NCBI GenBank assembly: GCA_903840355.1 | Contig: CAIMFJ010000001.1 | Span: forward strand, 98,326 to 162,325 | Source: an uncultured Opitutia bacterium | GTDB taxonomy: Bacteria; Verrucomicrobiota; Verrucomicrobiia; Opitutales; UBA953 | Length of the DNA stretch: 64,000 nucleotides | Reading direction: 5' to 3' | In this document: one piece after another, positions 56,415 through 64,000 of the stretch | Layout of the letters: every line of letters begins with the position of its first letter | How positions within the stretch are numbered: position 1 is the stretch's first letter | Notes under the pieces: generated by a model | Database searches by the model: none | Told to the model about the DNA's origin: nothing | What the model saw: only the letters and a program-made list of their open reading frames with translations | Made by a program: the position numbers and the translations under genes

Positions 56415-57917
56415 CTAGCGATAAAAACCTGGCGTCCATTGCCACCGAGGATTGTGCATGACGGCCAACGATTGCGCGACGGTCATCCCATGCTGCTCCG
56501 CTCGATGCAGGTTCGCCGCACAATGCTGAGCCCACACCTGACGATCTGTCTCCGTGGCACGCGAGGCACGCTGGTGCGGCACCTTCATGCCCACTAAATG
56601 TAACCAATAGCCTTCTAATTGAAAGACACTCTGGATAGGTTTGATGAGTTCGGATTCAGCGAGGTAATTCGGGCCGTTTTGCTCGTAATACTCTACAATC
56701 GACTCCGCTCCCTTTAAGGCCACCTCTCGCCGACAATGCTGCCAAAAGGGCGTATCTAGGCGCTGGTTAAAACGATAATGGACGGCGAGGAAATCCCGAA
56801 TCTCATCCCACAGCCCACCGCTTAAACGGTCGACGCAGTTTACCACCGTGGGCGTGGGATCACCGCCCGATTCTTTTAAAGCGGTCACTAAGAAACGGCA
56901 CTCGTGGGAAATGACTAAAAGCGAAGTGGCCTCCAAGGGTTCTACAAAGCCCGCCGCATTACCGACCGCAAAGACGTTATGCTTCCACTGCCGGGCATAG
57001 CGCCCGGGCATAAAAGGCACCACCCGCGTGGGACCGACCTTGGGATTCTTTTTACGAAACTCGGCTTCGGCCGCTTCATCGGAAATGAAACCAGAACAGT
57101 AAACGTAACCACGATTGATTCGCGTGGGGTGTTCAATTTGCCAAGCCCAACCGGCGTCCATCGTCTCTGCGACGGTGTAAGGTAAAATGGGCTCAAAGGT
57201 ACGCTGCCAACCCCCGACAATGGCTCGATCGCAAATTAACGAGTCGCGATAACTGATAAAGGGCGTCTTGAAATGTTTCCCAATCAATTCGGAGCGGAAA
57301 CCGGAGGCATCGACCAAGAAATCCGCTTCTAAGACACGCCCATCCTGCAACCGCAAGGCTCGCACGGTCTCCCCTGCCATCATCACTTCGGCCAAATCGC
57401 CTTCCAGGATTTCCACGCCTAAGCGCTTAACATAGCCTTCCAAAAAAACTGCTAACTCGGCGTTCTCAATGTGATACCCGATGGTTTGCTTCACCTCGGG
57501 CCAGGGCCCCTGAGGGTGTTGTAAGAAAACGCGGCGTTGCTCCATCAACGCGGTCACTAAATCTGCTCCCACGATATTTTCCTCGGCCACATAACCACAA
57601 GGCAGCCCCGAAGGTTGCACCTGCTGGCGCATCGCTCCCGAAAAGCTGTAGTGGTAATGCGAGCGTGGACCCCAATCAAAACGGATACCTAATTTTAAAG
57701 CAGGCTTCACCGCCCGATAAAATTCCGCAGGGGGGATTTCCAAAAAGCCGTGCAAGAAATTCGGGAAGTCCGTCGTACTACCCTCGCCCACCCCAATCAC
57801 GCCTAAAGTCCCACTCGCCACCAGCTGCACTTTAATTTCAGGCAATTTTACCCTAAGGCTTGCTGCCATCAACAAACCTGCCGTCCCACCGCCTAAAATG
57901 ACGACGTTACGCAGCAT
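56415..57917 (-). CDS. Flavin-dependent halogenase (tryptophan-halogenase family)
   Basis: 500 residues. FAD-binding VVILGGGTAGLLMA at the N-terminus. The catalytic lysine of halogenases is present in LKLGIRFDWG (Lys75). The WxWxIP motif is present but altered: GWAWQIEHP (Trp257, Trp259, Ile261, then Glu instead of Pro). FAD motif FAVGNAAGFVEPLEATSL. It would add halide from HOCl formed by reduced flavin to an aromatic substrate; the flavin reductase is not in the window. Whether it halogenates or only oxidises cannot be told. Confidence 0.82.
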   Translation of the reverse strand: MLRNVVILGGGTAGLLMAASLRVKLPEIKVQLVASGTLGVIGVGEGSTTDFPNFLHGFLEIPPAEFYRAVKPALKLGIRFDWGPRSHYHYSFSGAMRQQVQPSGLPCGYVAEENIVGADLVTALMEQRRVFLQHPQGPWPEVKQTIGYHIENAELAVFLEGYVKRLGVEILEGDLAEVMMAGETVRALRLQDGRVLEADFLVDASGFRSELIGKHFKTPFISYRDSLICDRAIVGGWQRTFEPILPYTVAETMDAGWAWQIEHPTRINRGYVYCSGFISDEAAEAEFRKKNPKVGPTRVVPFMPGRYARQWKHNVFAVGNAAGFVEPLEATSLLVISHECRFLVTALKESGGDPTPTVVNCVDRLSGGLWDEIRDFLAVHYRFNQRLDTPFWQHCRREVALKGAESIVEYYEQNGPNYLAESELIKPIQSVFQLEGYWLHLVGMKVPHQRASRATETDRQVWAQHCAANLHRAEQHGMTVAQSLAVMHNPRWQWTPGFYR

Positions 57918-57928
57918 ACGACTCCGGG

Positions 57929-57952
57929 GTTATAATGTAATTATATTATAAC
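57929..57952. promoter_or_regulatory. Palindromic operator-like site at the halogenase promoter
   Basis: Arms GTTATAAT and ATTATAAC around eight bases, 12 bases before the halogenase start codon. It overlaps the predicted -10. The arms resemble half-sites of Fur/Zur-type boxes, but spacing differs. Confidence 0.45.
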
Positions 57953-57965
57953 TACCCTCGGTCAA
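57938..57965 (-). promoter_or_regulatory. Promoter of the halogenase-glycosyltransferase unit
   Basis: On the minus strand TTGACC (-35), a 16-base spacer and TAATTA (-10). The leader would be only about 14 bases. The -10 lies inside the palindrome at 57929-57952, so a bound repressor would block it. Confidence 0.45.
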
Positions 57966-57984
57966 ACCCGATTCCGGCTTTAAT

Positions 57985-59121
57985 TCACTTCAACTCCGTC
58001 AACGCCCAATGCCTAAAGACCCCCTGGGCCTTGCCGCCCTCACCTACAAAGCCGTTATGCTGGATCATCCAAATCAGCACCCGATTGGCTCCAGACCGAA
58101 TCTCCATGTTTGTGGCATTAGCCCCACCATGGCCAAAGAAGTCGGGCCCAATCGTAAGGCCAAACCCATAGCTTTCCTTAATGGATGAGGCCGTTTGGCG
58201 CTTAGTGAGCTCTTGGAAGGCATTTTCACTCAAATAGCGACGGCCCTGCCATTGGCCGCCGTTGAGCAACATTTGACAGAAAATAGTCGTATCAGCGGCC
58301 GTGGAAAACAGCCCTCCCGCGGGCATCGGGTAACGGTGGACTTCGTCCGTTAGGGGCGACTTCAACTGACCTAGCGGAGTTTCTACTAAATTCTTCTTAG
58401 TTTCATTAGGGCGATAACTCTTGGCCAAGCGGGCCACTTGATCGGCGTTCGGCCAAAAGGTGGTATCTTTCATGCCCAAAGGGTTGAACAAGCGCTCCTG
58501 CATGAACTTCTCATACGGCATTTTGCTGACGACTTCTAAGACCCGGGCGGCGGTGTTAATCCCGGCATTCGAATACTGATAATGCGTCCCTGGTTCGGTC
58601 TGCAAAGGGGTTAAAGCATAACTGCGGACCGCTACCGCTAAAGGGAGGCCATCCAACGTGGGCGTTTCCATTTCCGACTTAAACGGTAACCCACTGGTAT
58701 GGCTTAAGACTTCGCGCAACGTGATGGGATGCGAGGGCTTTTTTAAGACAACGTGGTTCGCATCTTTCTCTACCTGTAACATCTGCTGCCGAAACTCGGG
58801 TAAATACTTCTCCACGGGGTCATCCAACGCGAGTTTACCTTCATCGACTAACATCAACACCGCCACCGCAGTCATGGCCTTCGACTGCGAGGCAATCCAG
58901 AACAGCGTATCCTTGGCCATCGGACGCGATGCGGCGATGTCCGCCCAACCGACGGTTTCATAGGCTAAAACTTTTTCGCGATCGGCGACGACTACAACGG
59001 CCCCGGCAAGCTCATGCTTATCGATATACGGCTGTAACAGCGGGGCCACTTGTGCCTTAGCCACTAAGATCCAACATGCGGCTATCACCCAGAGCAACGG
59101 ACGGAACATCAAGGGGTACAT
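57985..59121 (-). CDS. Beta-lactamase-family serine hydrolase
   Basis: 378 residues with a signal peptide (about 1-23, ...LVAKAQ). Class C/EstB-type motifs: the nucleophile in WIASQSKAMTAVAVL (SxxK), YQYSNAGIN (YxN), and FGHGGANATN (HGG in the KTG position). Probably a periplasmic esterase or D-aminopeptidase-like enzyme, not a resistance beta-lactamase. Confidence 0.88.
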   Translation of the reverse strand: MYPLMFRPLLWVIAACWILVAKAQVAPLLQPYIDKHELAGAVVVVADREKVLAYETVGWADIAASRPMAKDTLFWIASQSKAMTAVAVLMLVDEGKLALDDPVEKYLPEFRQQMLQVEKDANHVVLKKPSHPITLREVLSHTSGLPFKSEMETPTLDGLPLAVAVRSYALTPLQTEPGTHYQYSNAGINTAARVLEVVSKMPYEKFMQERLFNPLGMKDTTFWPNADQVARLAKSYRPNETKKNLVETPLGQLKSPLTDEVHRYPMPAGGLFSTAADTTIFCQMLLNGGQWQGRRYLSENAFQELTKRQTASSIKESYGFGLTIGPDFFGHGGANATNMEIRSGANRVLIWMIQHNGFVGEGGKAQGVFRHWALTELK

Positions 59122-59156
59122 TGGGTTTTAGACAGCCAACCGCCCGCTTAGTTCAC

Positions 59157-59483
59157 TTACGATTTCTTCCGTTGCTTACGCTCTTTTTCACCCTTGATGA
59201 GCTGCCGACGCACCAAACGCCAATCGGGGTGTTGTTTCATGTATTTTCTCAACTCATCAAGAATCACCATCGAAGCATCGTCGGGATGCACACATTCAAG
59301 GGCGAGCAAAGGGCCACCTGACCATAACCCCAGACTATTACGCAGCCACATGCCTAAACCAAAATGGCATTCAAACATCTCTTCCTCTGGCTTAATCTCG
59401 AGCTCCTCGAGGGTTTTTAGCGGGATTTTAATAAAACAAAATTGGATGGCTTCAGCCATAGTCTCTGGACGGTTTTTACGCAT
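59157..59483 (-). CDS. DUF6794-like protein
   Basis: 108 residues from ATG at 59481-59483. The pattern RPETMAEAIQFCF, HFGLGMWLRNSLGLWSG and CVHPDDASMVILDEL matches the DUF6794 type, a small soluble domain of unknown function. The C-terminus is very basic. Confidence 0.6.
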   Translation of the reverse strand: MRKNRPETMAEAIQFCFIKIPLKTLEELEIKPEEEMFECHFGLGMWLRNSLGLWSGGPLLALECVHPDDASMVILDELRKYMKQHPDWRLVRRQLIKGEKERKQRKKS

Positions 59484-59544
59484 GACCGTTCCTGTGCCCA
59501 AGTTTCCCCCTTTGTCAAAGGGGTGGGCTTTACTTTGCTTGAGC

Positions 59545-60690
59545 TTAGTGTTTCGCCGCGCGACGTAACAAAAAAATCGATAAAATAATCACGGTAATAT
59601 TCGGCACCCAAACCAATATCTCGGGATGCCACTCGGGATCTTTAACCCAACCCGCCGCTTGCGTTAAGGCGTAATAACTTAAGGCCACGAGCAAGGCCAA
59701 GGGAGCATTCACCGAAGACTCCGCTCGACCAACCGTAACCGCTAAAGGAATCGCCAGAAAAACCAGGGTGAAGACCGACACCGCCGTGGTGAGCCGCGCC
59801 ATGAGTTGTACGAGGGGCAACATTTTTTGGTGCGCAATCACCTCGGGTGTCGCACCCGGAGGCACTTGCCAGCCTTCTTGACTCGCCGCCCACAATTCCC
59901 GTCCAGTCATCATGCGGAGTCGCTTATAATAGCCATTTTTACTGGGCATCACTTTACCCGCGGGAAACTCTAACGTGGCGGCAGCGGCCGTAGAATACGA
60001 AGCGGGGGCGGGAGCACCCGACTCGCTCGGTTGCCGGGTTTCCATGCGGGTTTGTTTTAACTCCACCCGTAAAATATCTTCGCCCTGCTCGTGTTGCAGG
60101 TAAATTAACCGCGCTTCCTTGGCAAAAACGCTCTGGATAATCTGCCCTTTGGCATCCAACTCCCACACCCAAAAATCGATGAGTTTTTCGCCCTGGCGAT
60201 CGCGGGCTTTCATCATGAGATTGGGAAAGCGACGATTGGTTTCGCCAGGCACAATCAGGTTCGCAGGGTTATTCTTCGTTGCGCCCGCCAAGATGACTTC
60301 AAACTCATCCTCCGATGCTGGGCCGGCTTCTAAATTCAACCAAGCCGACCCCAAGGCAACCAACGCGGCTCCGATTAAAACCGGTCGAGCGATGCGTGTT
60401 AAACTAATCCCCGCAGCTTTCATGGCCGTGATTTCCCCTTCGGCACTGAGACGTCCAAAGGTGATTAACACGCCCGTCAACGCCCCCATGGGCAAAGCAT
60501 ACGGGATGACGGTGGGGAATAATAAGACAATTAGTTGAAAACCTTCCACAGGGGTCACCCGCCCCGAGGCAATAGCTTGGGAGACTTGTTGAAGTACGTT
60601 GGCTGCAACTAAGACGAAGACAAACGTTGCCGTCGCCATAAAGCCTGCCCAACCCGATTCCCGGAGAATATGTCGATCAAGTAGGCGCAC
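59545..60690 (-). CDS. LptF/LptG-family lipopolysaccharide export permease
   Basis: 381 residues. Six membrane helices, three at each end, around a periplasmic beta-jellyroll. Characteristic YjgP/YjgQ segments: LLDRHILRESGWAGFMATATFVFVL, LFPTVIPYALPMGALTGVLITFGRLSAEGEITAMKAAGIS. Part of the ABC machine that moves LPS to the outer membrane; whether LptF or LptG is uncertain. Consistent with a Gram-negative envelope. Confidence 0.9.
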   Translation of the reverse strand: MRLLDRHILRESGWAGFMATATFVFVLVAANVLQQVSQAIASGRVTPVEGFQLIVLLFPTVIPYALPMGALTGVLITFGRLSAEGEITAMKAAGISLTRIARPVLIGAALVALGSAWLNLEAGPASEDEFEVILAGATKNNPANLIVPGETNRRFPNLMMKARDRQGEKLIDFWVWELDAKGQIIQSVFAKEARLIYLQHEQGEDILRVELKQTRMETRQPSESGAPAPASYSTAAAATLEFPAGKVMPSKNGYYKRLRMMTGRELWAASQEGWQVPPGATPEVIAHQKMLPLVQLMARLTTAVSVFTLVFLAIPLAVTVGRAESSVNAPLALLVALSYYALTQAAGWVKDPEWHPEILVWVPNITVIILSIFLLRRAAKH

Positions 60691-60755
60691 GTGCTAGTCG
60701 TTTAAAGGACTCTGCGATTTAATCCAATGCCAAAGGTCAAACTTTTCCCCAAAGC

Positions 60756-61355
60756 CTAACGCTGACTTTGCTCTTTAACGTAAACTTCTAAACTCCGATC
60801 CATCGCCCCAGACTCGCAACCGAGGTAAGGGAAATGGCCGTATCGCAAAGATAGTTCCTGTGAAGCAATGACCGAGGATTGGCCTTTCGATAAACGATAA
60901 AGCGAACAGACCAGACCGGTCCGATCAGTCCCGGAGCAGCAATGTACCAAAATGGGACGGGGGAGCATCGCCATCAGCCTCGTCAACTCCTGCATCTGAC
61001 CGAGCGTTAATTGCTCCCGAGCCGAAATTCCGAAATTGACGTGAATTAAACCGCACTGTTTGGCCGCCTGAATTTCTTCGTCATACCAATCAGTCCCCTT
61101 ATTCTCACCCCGCAGATTGATGACAGTTCGAATGCCATACTTCTGCACCACTTCTTGTAAATCAGCCCCACTCATCTGAGCTGAGCGGTACAAGACATGG
61201 TCGTCTACAATATGAAAATTATTGTTACTTTGGATGATGAGATAGCCGCCGCCAAATAAGACGGTTAAAAACAATATCAAACCGCCCAACCAACCCAAAG
61301 CCCGGAGCCAAAGCGGACGACGCTTGGTAGGGGTGATAGGGGCTGGATTTTCCAT
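60756..61355 (-). CDS. Membrane-anchored dual-specificity-type protein phosphatase
   Basis: 199 residues. One N-terminal membrane helix (about 18-38), then a cysteine phosphatase domain: IRTVINLRGE and the CX5R loop VHCCSGTDRTGLV. The general acid region DWYDEEI is present. The N-in signal anchor places the domain outside the cytoplasm. Substrate unknown; could be protein or phospholipid/inositol phosphate. Confidence 0.82.
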   Translation of the reverse strand: MENPAPITPTKRRPLWLRALGWLGGLILFLTVLFGGGYLIIQSNNNFHIVDDHVLYRSAQMSGADLQEVVQKYGIRTVINLRGENKGTDWYDEEIQAAKQCGLIHVNFGISAREQLTLGQMQELTRLMAMLPRPILVHCCSGTDRTGLVCSLYRLSKGQSSVIASQELSLRYGHFPYLGCESGAMDRSLEVYVKEQSQR

Positions 61356-61447
61356 AGCAGAACGTAACGCCGATGATTAAGGGAACAGGAGTAAAATAAA
61401 CCTAAAACTTTCAAGCCAGCGGATGTTAAAAAAACGTAACATTGGCT

Positions 61448-61488
61448 AAAAGTGGAGTCGGACAGGGGTAAACCTGTGCAACTCCCAC
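61448..61488 (-). terminator. Hairpin after the 61.5 kb secreted-protein gene
   Basis: Arms GTGGAGT/ACTCCCAC with inner GACAGG/CCTGT pairing and a short loop; on the minus strand it is followed by TTTT. About 25 bases after the stop. Confidence 0.5.
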
Positions 61489-61512
61489 CCTCTCGAGAGC
61501 TTACGCTCCCAC

Positions 61513-61923
61513 TTAGTCCTTCGAAGCGGCGGCTAGTTCCTTCACCAAGGCCTCCAAAGCGGCCTTCCCTTTCGTGAGGTTCACCTTGCTACCGCGCAAG
61601 GCGGCGATGCCCTTATCCAAGGTTTTATCAATCGAAACCCACACGGCTTCATTACGCGGACGGAGTTCTTTTTCTTTGTCGTCCCAGGCGGACTCCAGAT
61701 CCGTCAGTTTCGCCACCATCTCCGTCTGCTTACCTGCATTTAAGGCGGCGAGGGCCGCGTTGGCTAAAGTGATAAAGGGAGCAGTTTCCGAAACCTTGTA
61801 AGGCGTGCTACTGGGCGCCGCCACGGGCTTTACTTCAGGCTTGGCATCAGCCGCCTGCAGCGTCGTCACGCCGGCACCAAAAAGAACTAAGAGAAGAAGA
61901 AGGGGTAATTTAATTTTCCGCAT
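61513..61923 (-). CDS. Secreted helical protein of unknown function
   Basis: 136 residues from ATG at 61921-61923. Signal peptide of about 25 residues (MRKIKLPLLLLLVLF...LQAAD), a Pro/Ala/Lys linker, then a four-helix-like domain with ITLANAALAALNAGKQTEMVAKLTDLESAWDDKEKEL. Probably periplasmic; family unknown. Confidence 0.65.
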   Translation of the reverse strand: MRKIKLPLLLLLVLFGAGVTTLQAADAKPEVKPVAAPSSTPYKVSETAPFITLANAALAALNAGKQTEMVAKLTDLESAWDDKEKELRPRNEAVWVSIDKTLDKGIAALRGSKVNLTKGKAALEALVKELAAASKD

Positions 61924-62149
61924 GAACCAACTTTTGCGTACCATTTTAAGCCCGCAAGTGAATTGCATGACCCACCGGCTCTATGGATAAAGTCAGCTTA
62001 GTGCCTGAAATTGGCCATTTTAAGGCTATTTTGAACTAATATTATGAATAAAAAGGCTGTTTTATTCGGTTTTTCCCAATTTCAAAAAACTTTCGTCTTT
62101 CAGGCCACCCCTCCCTTGACATCCTACTAAGTCTAAGCATAACTCCCTT
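61924..62149. other. Intergenic region with promoter
   Basis: Between the secreted-protein gene and the RNA candidate. AT-rich around 62030-62100. It holds a perfect TTGACA (62116-62121) with CATAAC 16 bases later on the plus strand, a plausible promoter starting near 62150. Nothing else seen. Confidence 0.45.
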
Positions 62150-62271
62150 CATCGGTAGAGTGCGTCCCTTATAAAGGATGTCTTAGTCGCGAGGGCGACT
62201 TTCGGAATCAGAGTTAAACTATCCGGCCATCGACCCCAGTACAACGTAGCATTGTACTGGATCCTCTTTTA
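62150..62271 (+). ncRNA. Candidate structured small RNA
   Basis: Starts after the promoter TTGACA-16-CATAAC. It contains stem CGTCC/GGATG (62163-62180), stem AGTCGC/GCGACT with loop GAGG (62185-62200), and a perfect nine-base stem CCAGTACAA/TTGTACTGG (62236-62260) followed by ATCCTCTTTTA, like a terminator. The first part (CGGTAGAGTGCGTCC) looks like a tRNA D arm and anticodon stem, but the T loop is missing. No known RNA family recognised; it may instead be a leader of the SDR gene. Confidence 0.4.
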
Positions 62272-62322
62272 TCCGTTTCCCGCGTTGGACAGAATCAGGA
62301 AAGCTCCCACGGTGAGACGCCT

Positions 62323-63075
62323 ATGAAAATCGCTTTAGTCACGGGTGGGAGTCGTGGTCTCGGCAAAGATATGGCCGTGCAACTCGCCCGCAAAGGGCTT
62401 GCCGTGGTCATCACTTATCGTGAACGCGAGGCGGATGCAGCCAGCGTCGTCGCCAGTATCAAAGCTTCGGGCGGACAAGCGGCAGCCTTGGCCTTCGACG
62501 CGAATGACATTCCTGGCATCGATGGTTTTGTGCAACGCCTGCAATCGCTCCTGCGCCAAACGTGGTCGAGCGAGGGGTTTGACTTTCTGATCACTAATGC
62601 GGGCATGGGGGCGACCGTGCCCTACCCTAATGTGACGGAAGCGATTTTTGATCAGTTTCTCAACGTGCACTTTAAGTCGGTTTATTTCCTCACCCAAAAA
62701 TGCCTCCCCCTACTCCGGCAAGGAGGTGGCATCGTGAACATCTCCAGTGGCTCCACGCGTTTCTGCGTCCCGGGCTACTCGGCCTATGCTTCGATGAAAG
62801 GCGCCGTGGAGATTTTAACCAAATACCAAGCCAAGGAACTCGGGGCCCGGGGCATCCGCTCGAATATCGTGGCCCCTGGTCCGATTGAAACCGACTTCAA
62901 CAACGCCGCGATTCGCAATAATCCAAATATGAAAGCTGCCCTCAGCCAAATGTCACCCCTCGGGCGCGTGGGCTATGCCGACGACATCGGCAGCGTGGTC
63001 GCTTTCCTCTGCACCGACGAAGCAAAATGGGTCAACGGACAGCGCATCGAAGTCAGCGGCGGAATTAATTGCTAG
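62323..63075 (+). CDS. Short-chain dehydrogenase/reductase (FabG-like)
   Basis: 250 residues. NAD(P)-binding ALVTGGSRGLGKDMA, the NAG motif in LITNAGMGATVPYP, catalytic Ser in NISSGSTRFCVPG and YSAYASMKGAVEILTKY (YxxxK), and late GQRIEVSGGINC. Arg in ITYREREADA after strand 2 suggests NADPH preference. 3-oxoacyl-ACP reductase or another ketoreductase; substrate unknown. Confidence 0.9.
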   Translation: MKIALVTGGSRGLGKDMAVQLARKGLAVVITYREREADAASVVASIKASGGQAAALAFDANDIPGIDGFVQRLQSLLRQTWSSEGFDFLITNAGMGATVPYPNVTEAIFDQFLNVHFKSVYFLTQKCLPLLRQGGGIVNISSGSTRFCVPGYSAYASMKGAVEILTKYQAKELGARGIRSNIVAPGPIETDFNNAAIRNNPNMKAALSQMSPLGRVGYADDIGSVVAFLCTDEAKWVNGQRIEVSGGINC

Positions 63076-63140
63076 CGATAGGTAGGGACGGTGCTGCGTC
63101 ACCGTCCTTGGGTCGACAGGTAGGGACGACATTACCATGT

Positions 63141-63263
63141 CGTCCGCTCTCACCCGCCAACGCATGTCTGCGAATCCATTCCATTCGCACCCACAATTCA
63201 CCATCGCCGGATAATTTTATTAAATACAAGGAGGCTAACGCAGTAGCCTCCCTACCTTAGGCA
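63141..63263. repeat. 123-base direct repeat, copy 1
   Basis: Aligns without gaps to 63481-63603 with five differences, all transitions. It contains the spacer of a REPIN-like unit (including ATAATTTTATTAAAT) and its right module GGAGGCTAACGCAGTAGCCTCC. Confidence 0.9.
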
Positions 63264-63480
63264 TCGGGTAGGGACGACATTACCAGGACGTCCGTTGGCG
63301 CCGTCCGACGTTTGGGAACCTTTTGGCATAACTCTTACCACTAATGCCAAACGTTGCCAACGGATGGAATGGTAATCCCCTCCCTACCCAAGGCATGGAT
63401 TATTCCGATTTATCTGCATCGGGTAGGGACGACGCTGCGTCGTCGTCCTGGGGTCTCGGGTAGGGACGACATTACCAGGA

Positions 63481-63603
63481 CGTCCGCTCTCACCCGCCGA
63501 CGCACGTCTGCGAATCCATTCCATTCGCACCCACAATTCACCATCGCCGGATAATTTTATTAAATGCAAGGAGGCTGACGCAGCAGCCTCCCTACCTTAG
63601 GCA
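63481..63603. repeat. 123-base direct repeat, copy 2
   Basis: Copy offset by exactly 340 bases from copy 1. Two of the five differences, in the stem GGAGGCT/AGCCTCC region, keep the palindrome (A-T replaced by G-C), as expected if the stem is selected. Confidence 0.9.
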
Positions 63604-63640
63604 ATCCGCGGATGGGATGGTAATCCCCTCCCTACCCAAT

Positions 63641-64000
63641 CATTTCTCACGACTTATAATTTTTATTAGTGATTTATAACGGAGCAGGTTGATTCGTCAA
63701 AAGGTCGTAAAAAATCCGAATTCGTGTCACGCCGTTTAACTCCATAATTTCTAATTATATTAGAAATTTCCGACGTTTTCGTGCTACGGACTGACGTCTG
63801 CGATGCGCACATGTAACGTTTTTTCTAGGGGCATTGTGAGCTGAAACTTCTCGGGCAAACTTTGGTTTCACCTCCACATGTCACCTGAGCACGACTTAAC
63901 GAAACAGTTAACTGAAAAGGGTTTGATCGGGTCACGCTAAATGGGGCCAGTTGAAATGTTACTCGGGGGGTTGCCCAACCACCAAACCACCCCCATAAAC
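63641..64000. other. Non-coding AT-rich region at window end
   Basis: No convincing gene. It holds a 23-base AT-rich palindrome at 63746-63768 (arms AATTTCTAAT and ATTAGAAATT around three bases), which looks like an operator. The last 100 bases have no visible feature; a gene may begin beyond the window. Confidence 0.4.
63746..63768. promoter_or_regulatory. Perfect AT-rich palindrome
   Basis: Ten-base arms AATTTCTAAT/ATTAGAAATT with a three-base centre, possibly an operator for a gene beyond the window. Confidence 0.35.

Larger units (their letters stand above)
63081..63640. repeat. Cluster of REP/REPIN-like inverted repeats
   Basis: At least nine related palindromic modules after the SDR gene. 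Left-type modules begin GGTAGGGACG and fold on themselves: 63081-63107, 63119-63145, near 63266, near 63421 and near 63458. Right-type modules end in CCTCCCTACC: near 63228-63256, near 63363-63390, near 63568-63596 and near 63611-63637. Pairs of left and right modules face each other across 60-100 bases, as in REPINs. No RAYT transposase is in the window. One pair is present twice (see the 123-base repeats). Confidence 0.75.

Noticed and set aside
57985..59121. Antibiotic-resistance beta-lactamase
   Set aside because: The HGG in place of KTG and the overall pattern fit EstB-like serine hydrolases; no sign of a resistance island.
62139..62218. Functional tRNA gene
   Set aside because: There is a D-arm-like and anticodon-arm-like part, but the anticodon loop has eight bases, no TTCGAAT-type T loop is present, and the acceptor arms pair imperfectly.
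63081..63640. CRISPR array
   Set aside because: Repeats are irregular in length and spacing, of two alternating kinds, and self-complementary along their whole length; no cas genes nearby. Fits REP/REPIN better.

Overview
The window looks like chromosome from a Verrucomicrobiota bacterium (PVC group), probably near Opitutia/Opitutales. This rests on family content, not a database search. The pointers are an alternative complex III (act) operon, a giant PVC-type cytochrome with HEAT repeats, a PVC-type prepilin with a C-terminal GDGHVSW motif, proline-rich and RG-rich proteins of unknown family, GTG/TTG starts, and many TTA leucine codons at moderate GC. There is no integrase, transposase or CRISPR array. 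Most of the window is core metabolism.

Layout. 1-2.3 kb: end of an outer-membrane protein gene, scpA, two small unknown genes, trxA. 2.3-14.3 kb, minus strand: a ten-gene respiratory operon, actABCDEF followed by a cytochrome c, a CcoN homologue, a CcoO homologue and a second cytochrome c, with a good promoter at 14160-14188 and a terminator at 2345-2375. 14.3-20.1 kb, minus: gap-pgk-tpiA and a GH13 debranching-type enzyme. 20.1-28.2 kb, plus: methyltransferase, trpE, sigma-70 factor, then a four-gene ATP-grasp/alpha-E/transglutaminase/DUF535 cluster. 28.2-31 kb: three small outer-membrane proteins (two are tandem duplicates) and zinc-independent-type ribosomal proteins L31 and L36. 31-38.2 kb, plus: acetyltransferase, tRNA-Leu(CAG), hybrid histidine kinase, clpS with a DUF2017-like partner, a SulP transporter and class I aldolase. 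38.3-43.7 kb: giant cytochrome and a MidA-type methyltransferase. 43.7-54 kb: tsaD, isochorismatase-like hydrolase, a SecD-head lipoprotein plus M23 peptidase, yqgE, a deaminase, menA, a prepilin, glyA-rpiB-arginine-phosphatase-like, purD, tRNA-Leu(GAG). 54-63 kb: RG-rich protein, glycosyltransferase plus flavin-dependent halogenase, beta-lactamase-like hydrolase, an LptF/LptG permease, phosphatase, SDR oxidoreductase. 63.1-63.64 kb: a cluster of REP/REPIN-like inverted repeats.

How the genes fit together. MenA supplies menaquinone, and ACIII would oxidise menaquinol and reduce cytochrome c. The operon then carries what at first looks like a cbb3 oxidase. However, its CcoN-like subunit has lost five of the six histidines that bind heme b, heme b3 and CuB, and the cross-linked tyrosine, while the CcoO-like subunit keeps its heme c. 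The operon therefore appears to encode an ACIII-linked membrane module with a non-catalytic oxidase scaffold, not an O2 reductase. This is the strongest candidate for an undescribed system here. Secondary leads are the REPIN-like cluster, a possible structured small RNA at 62150-62271, the peptide-ligation-type cluster joined to DUF535, and the SecD-head/M23 pair.
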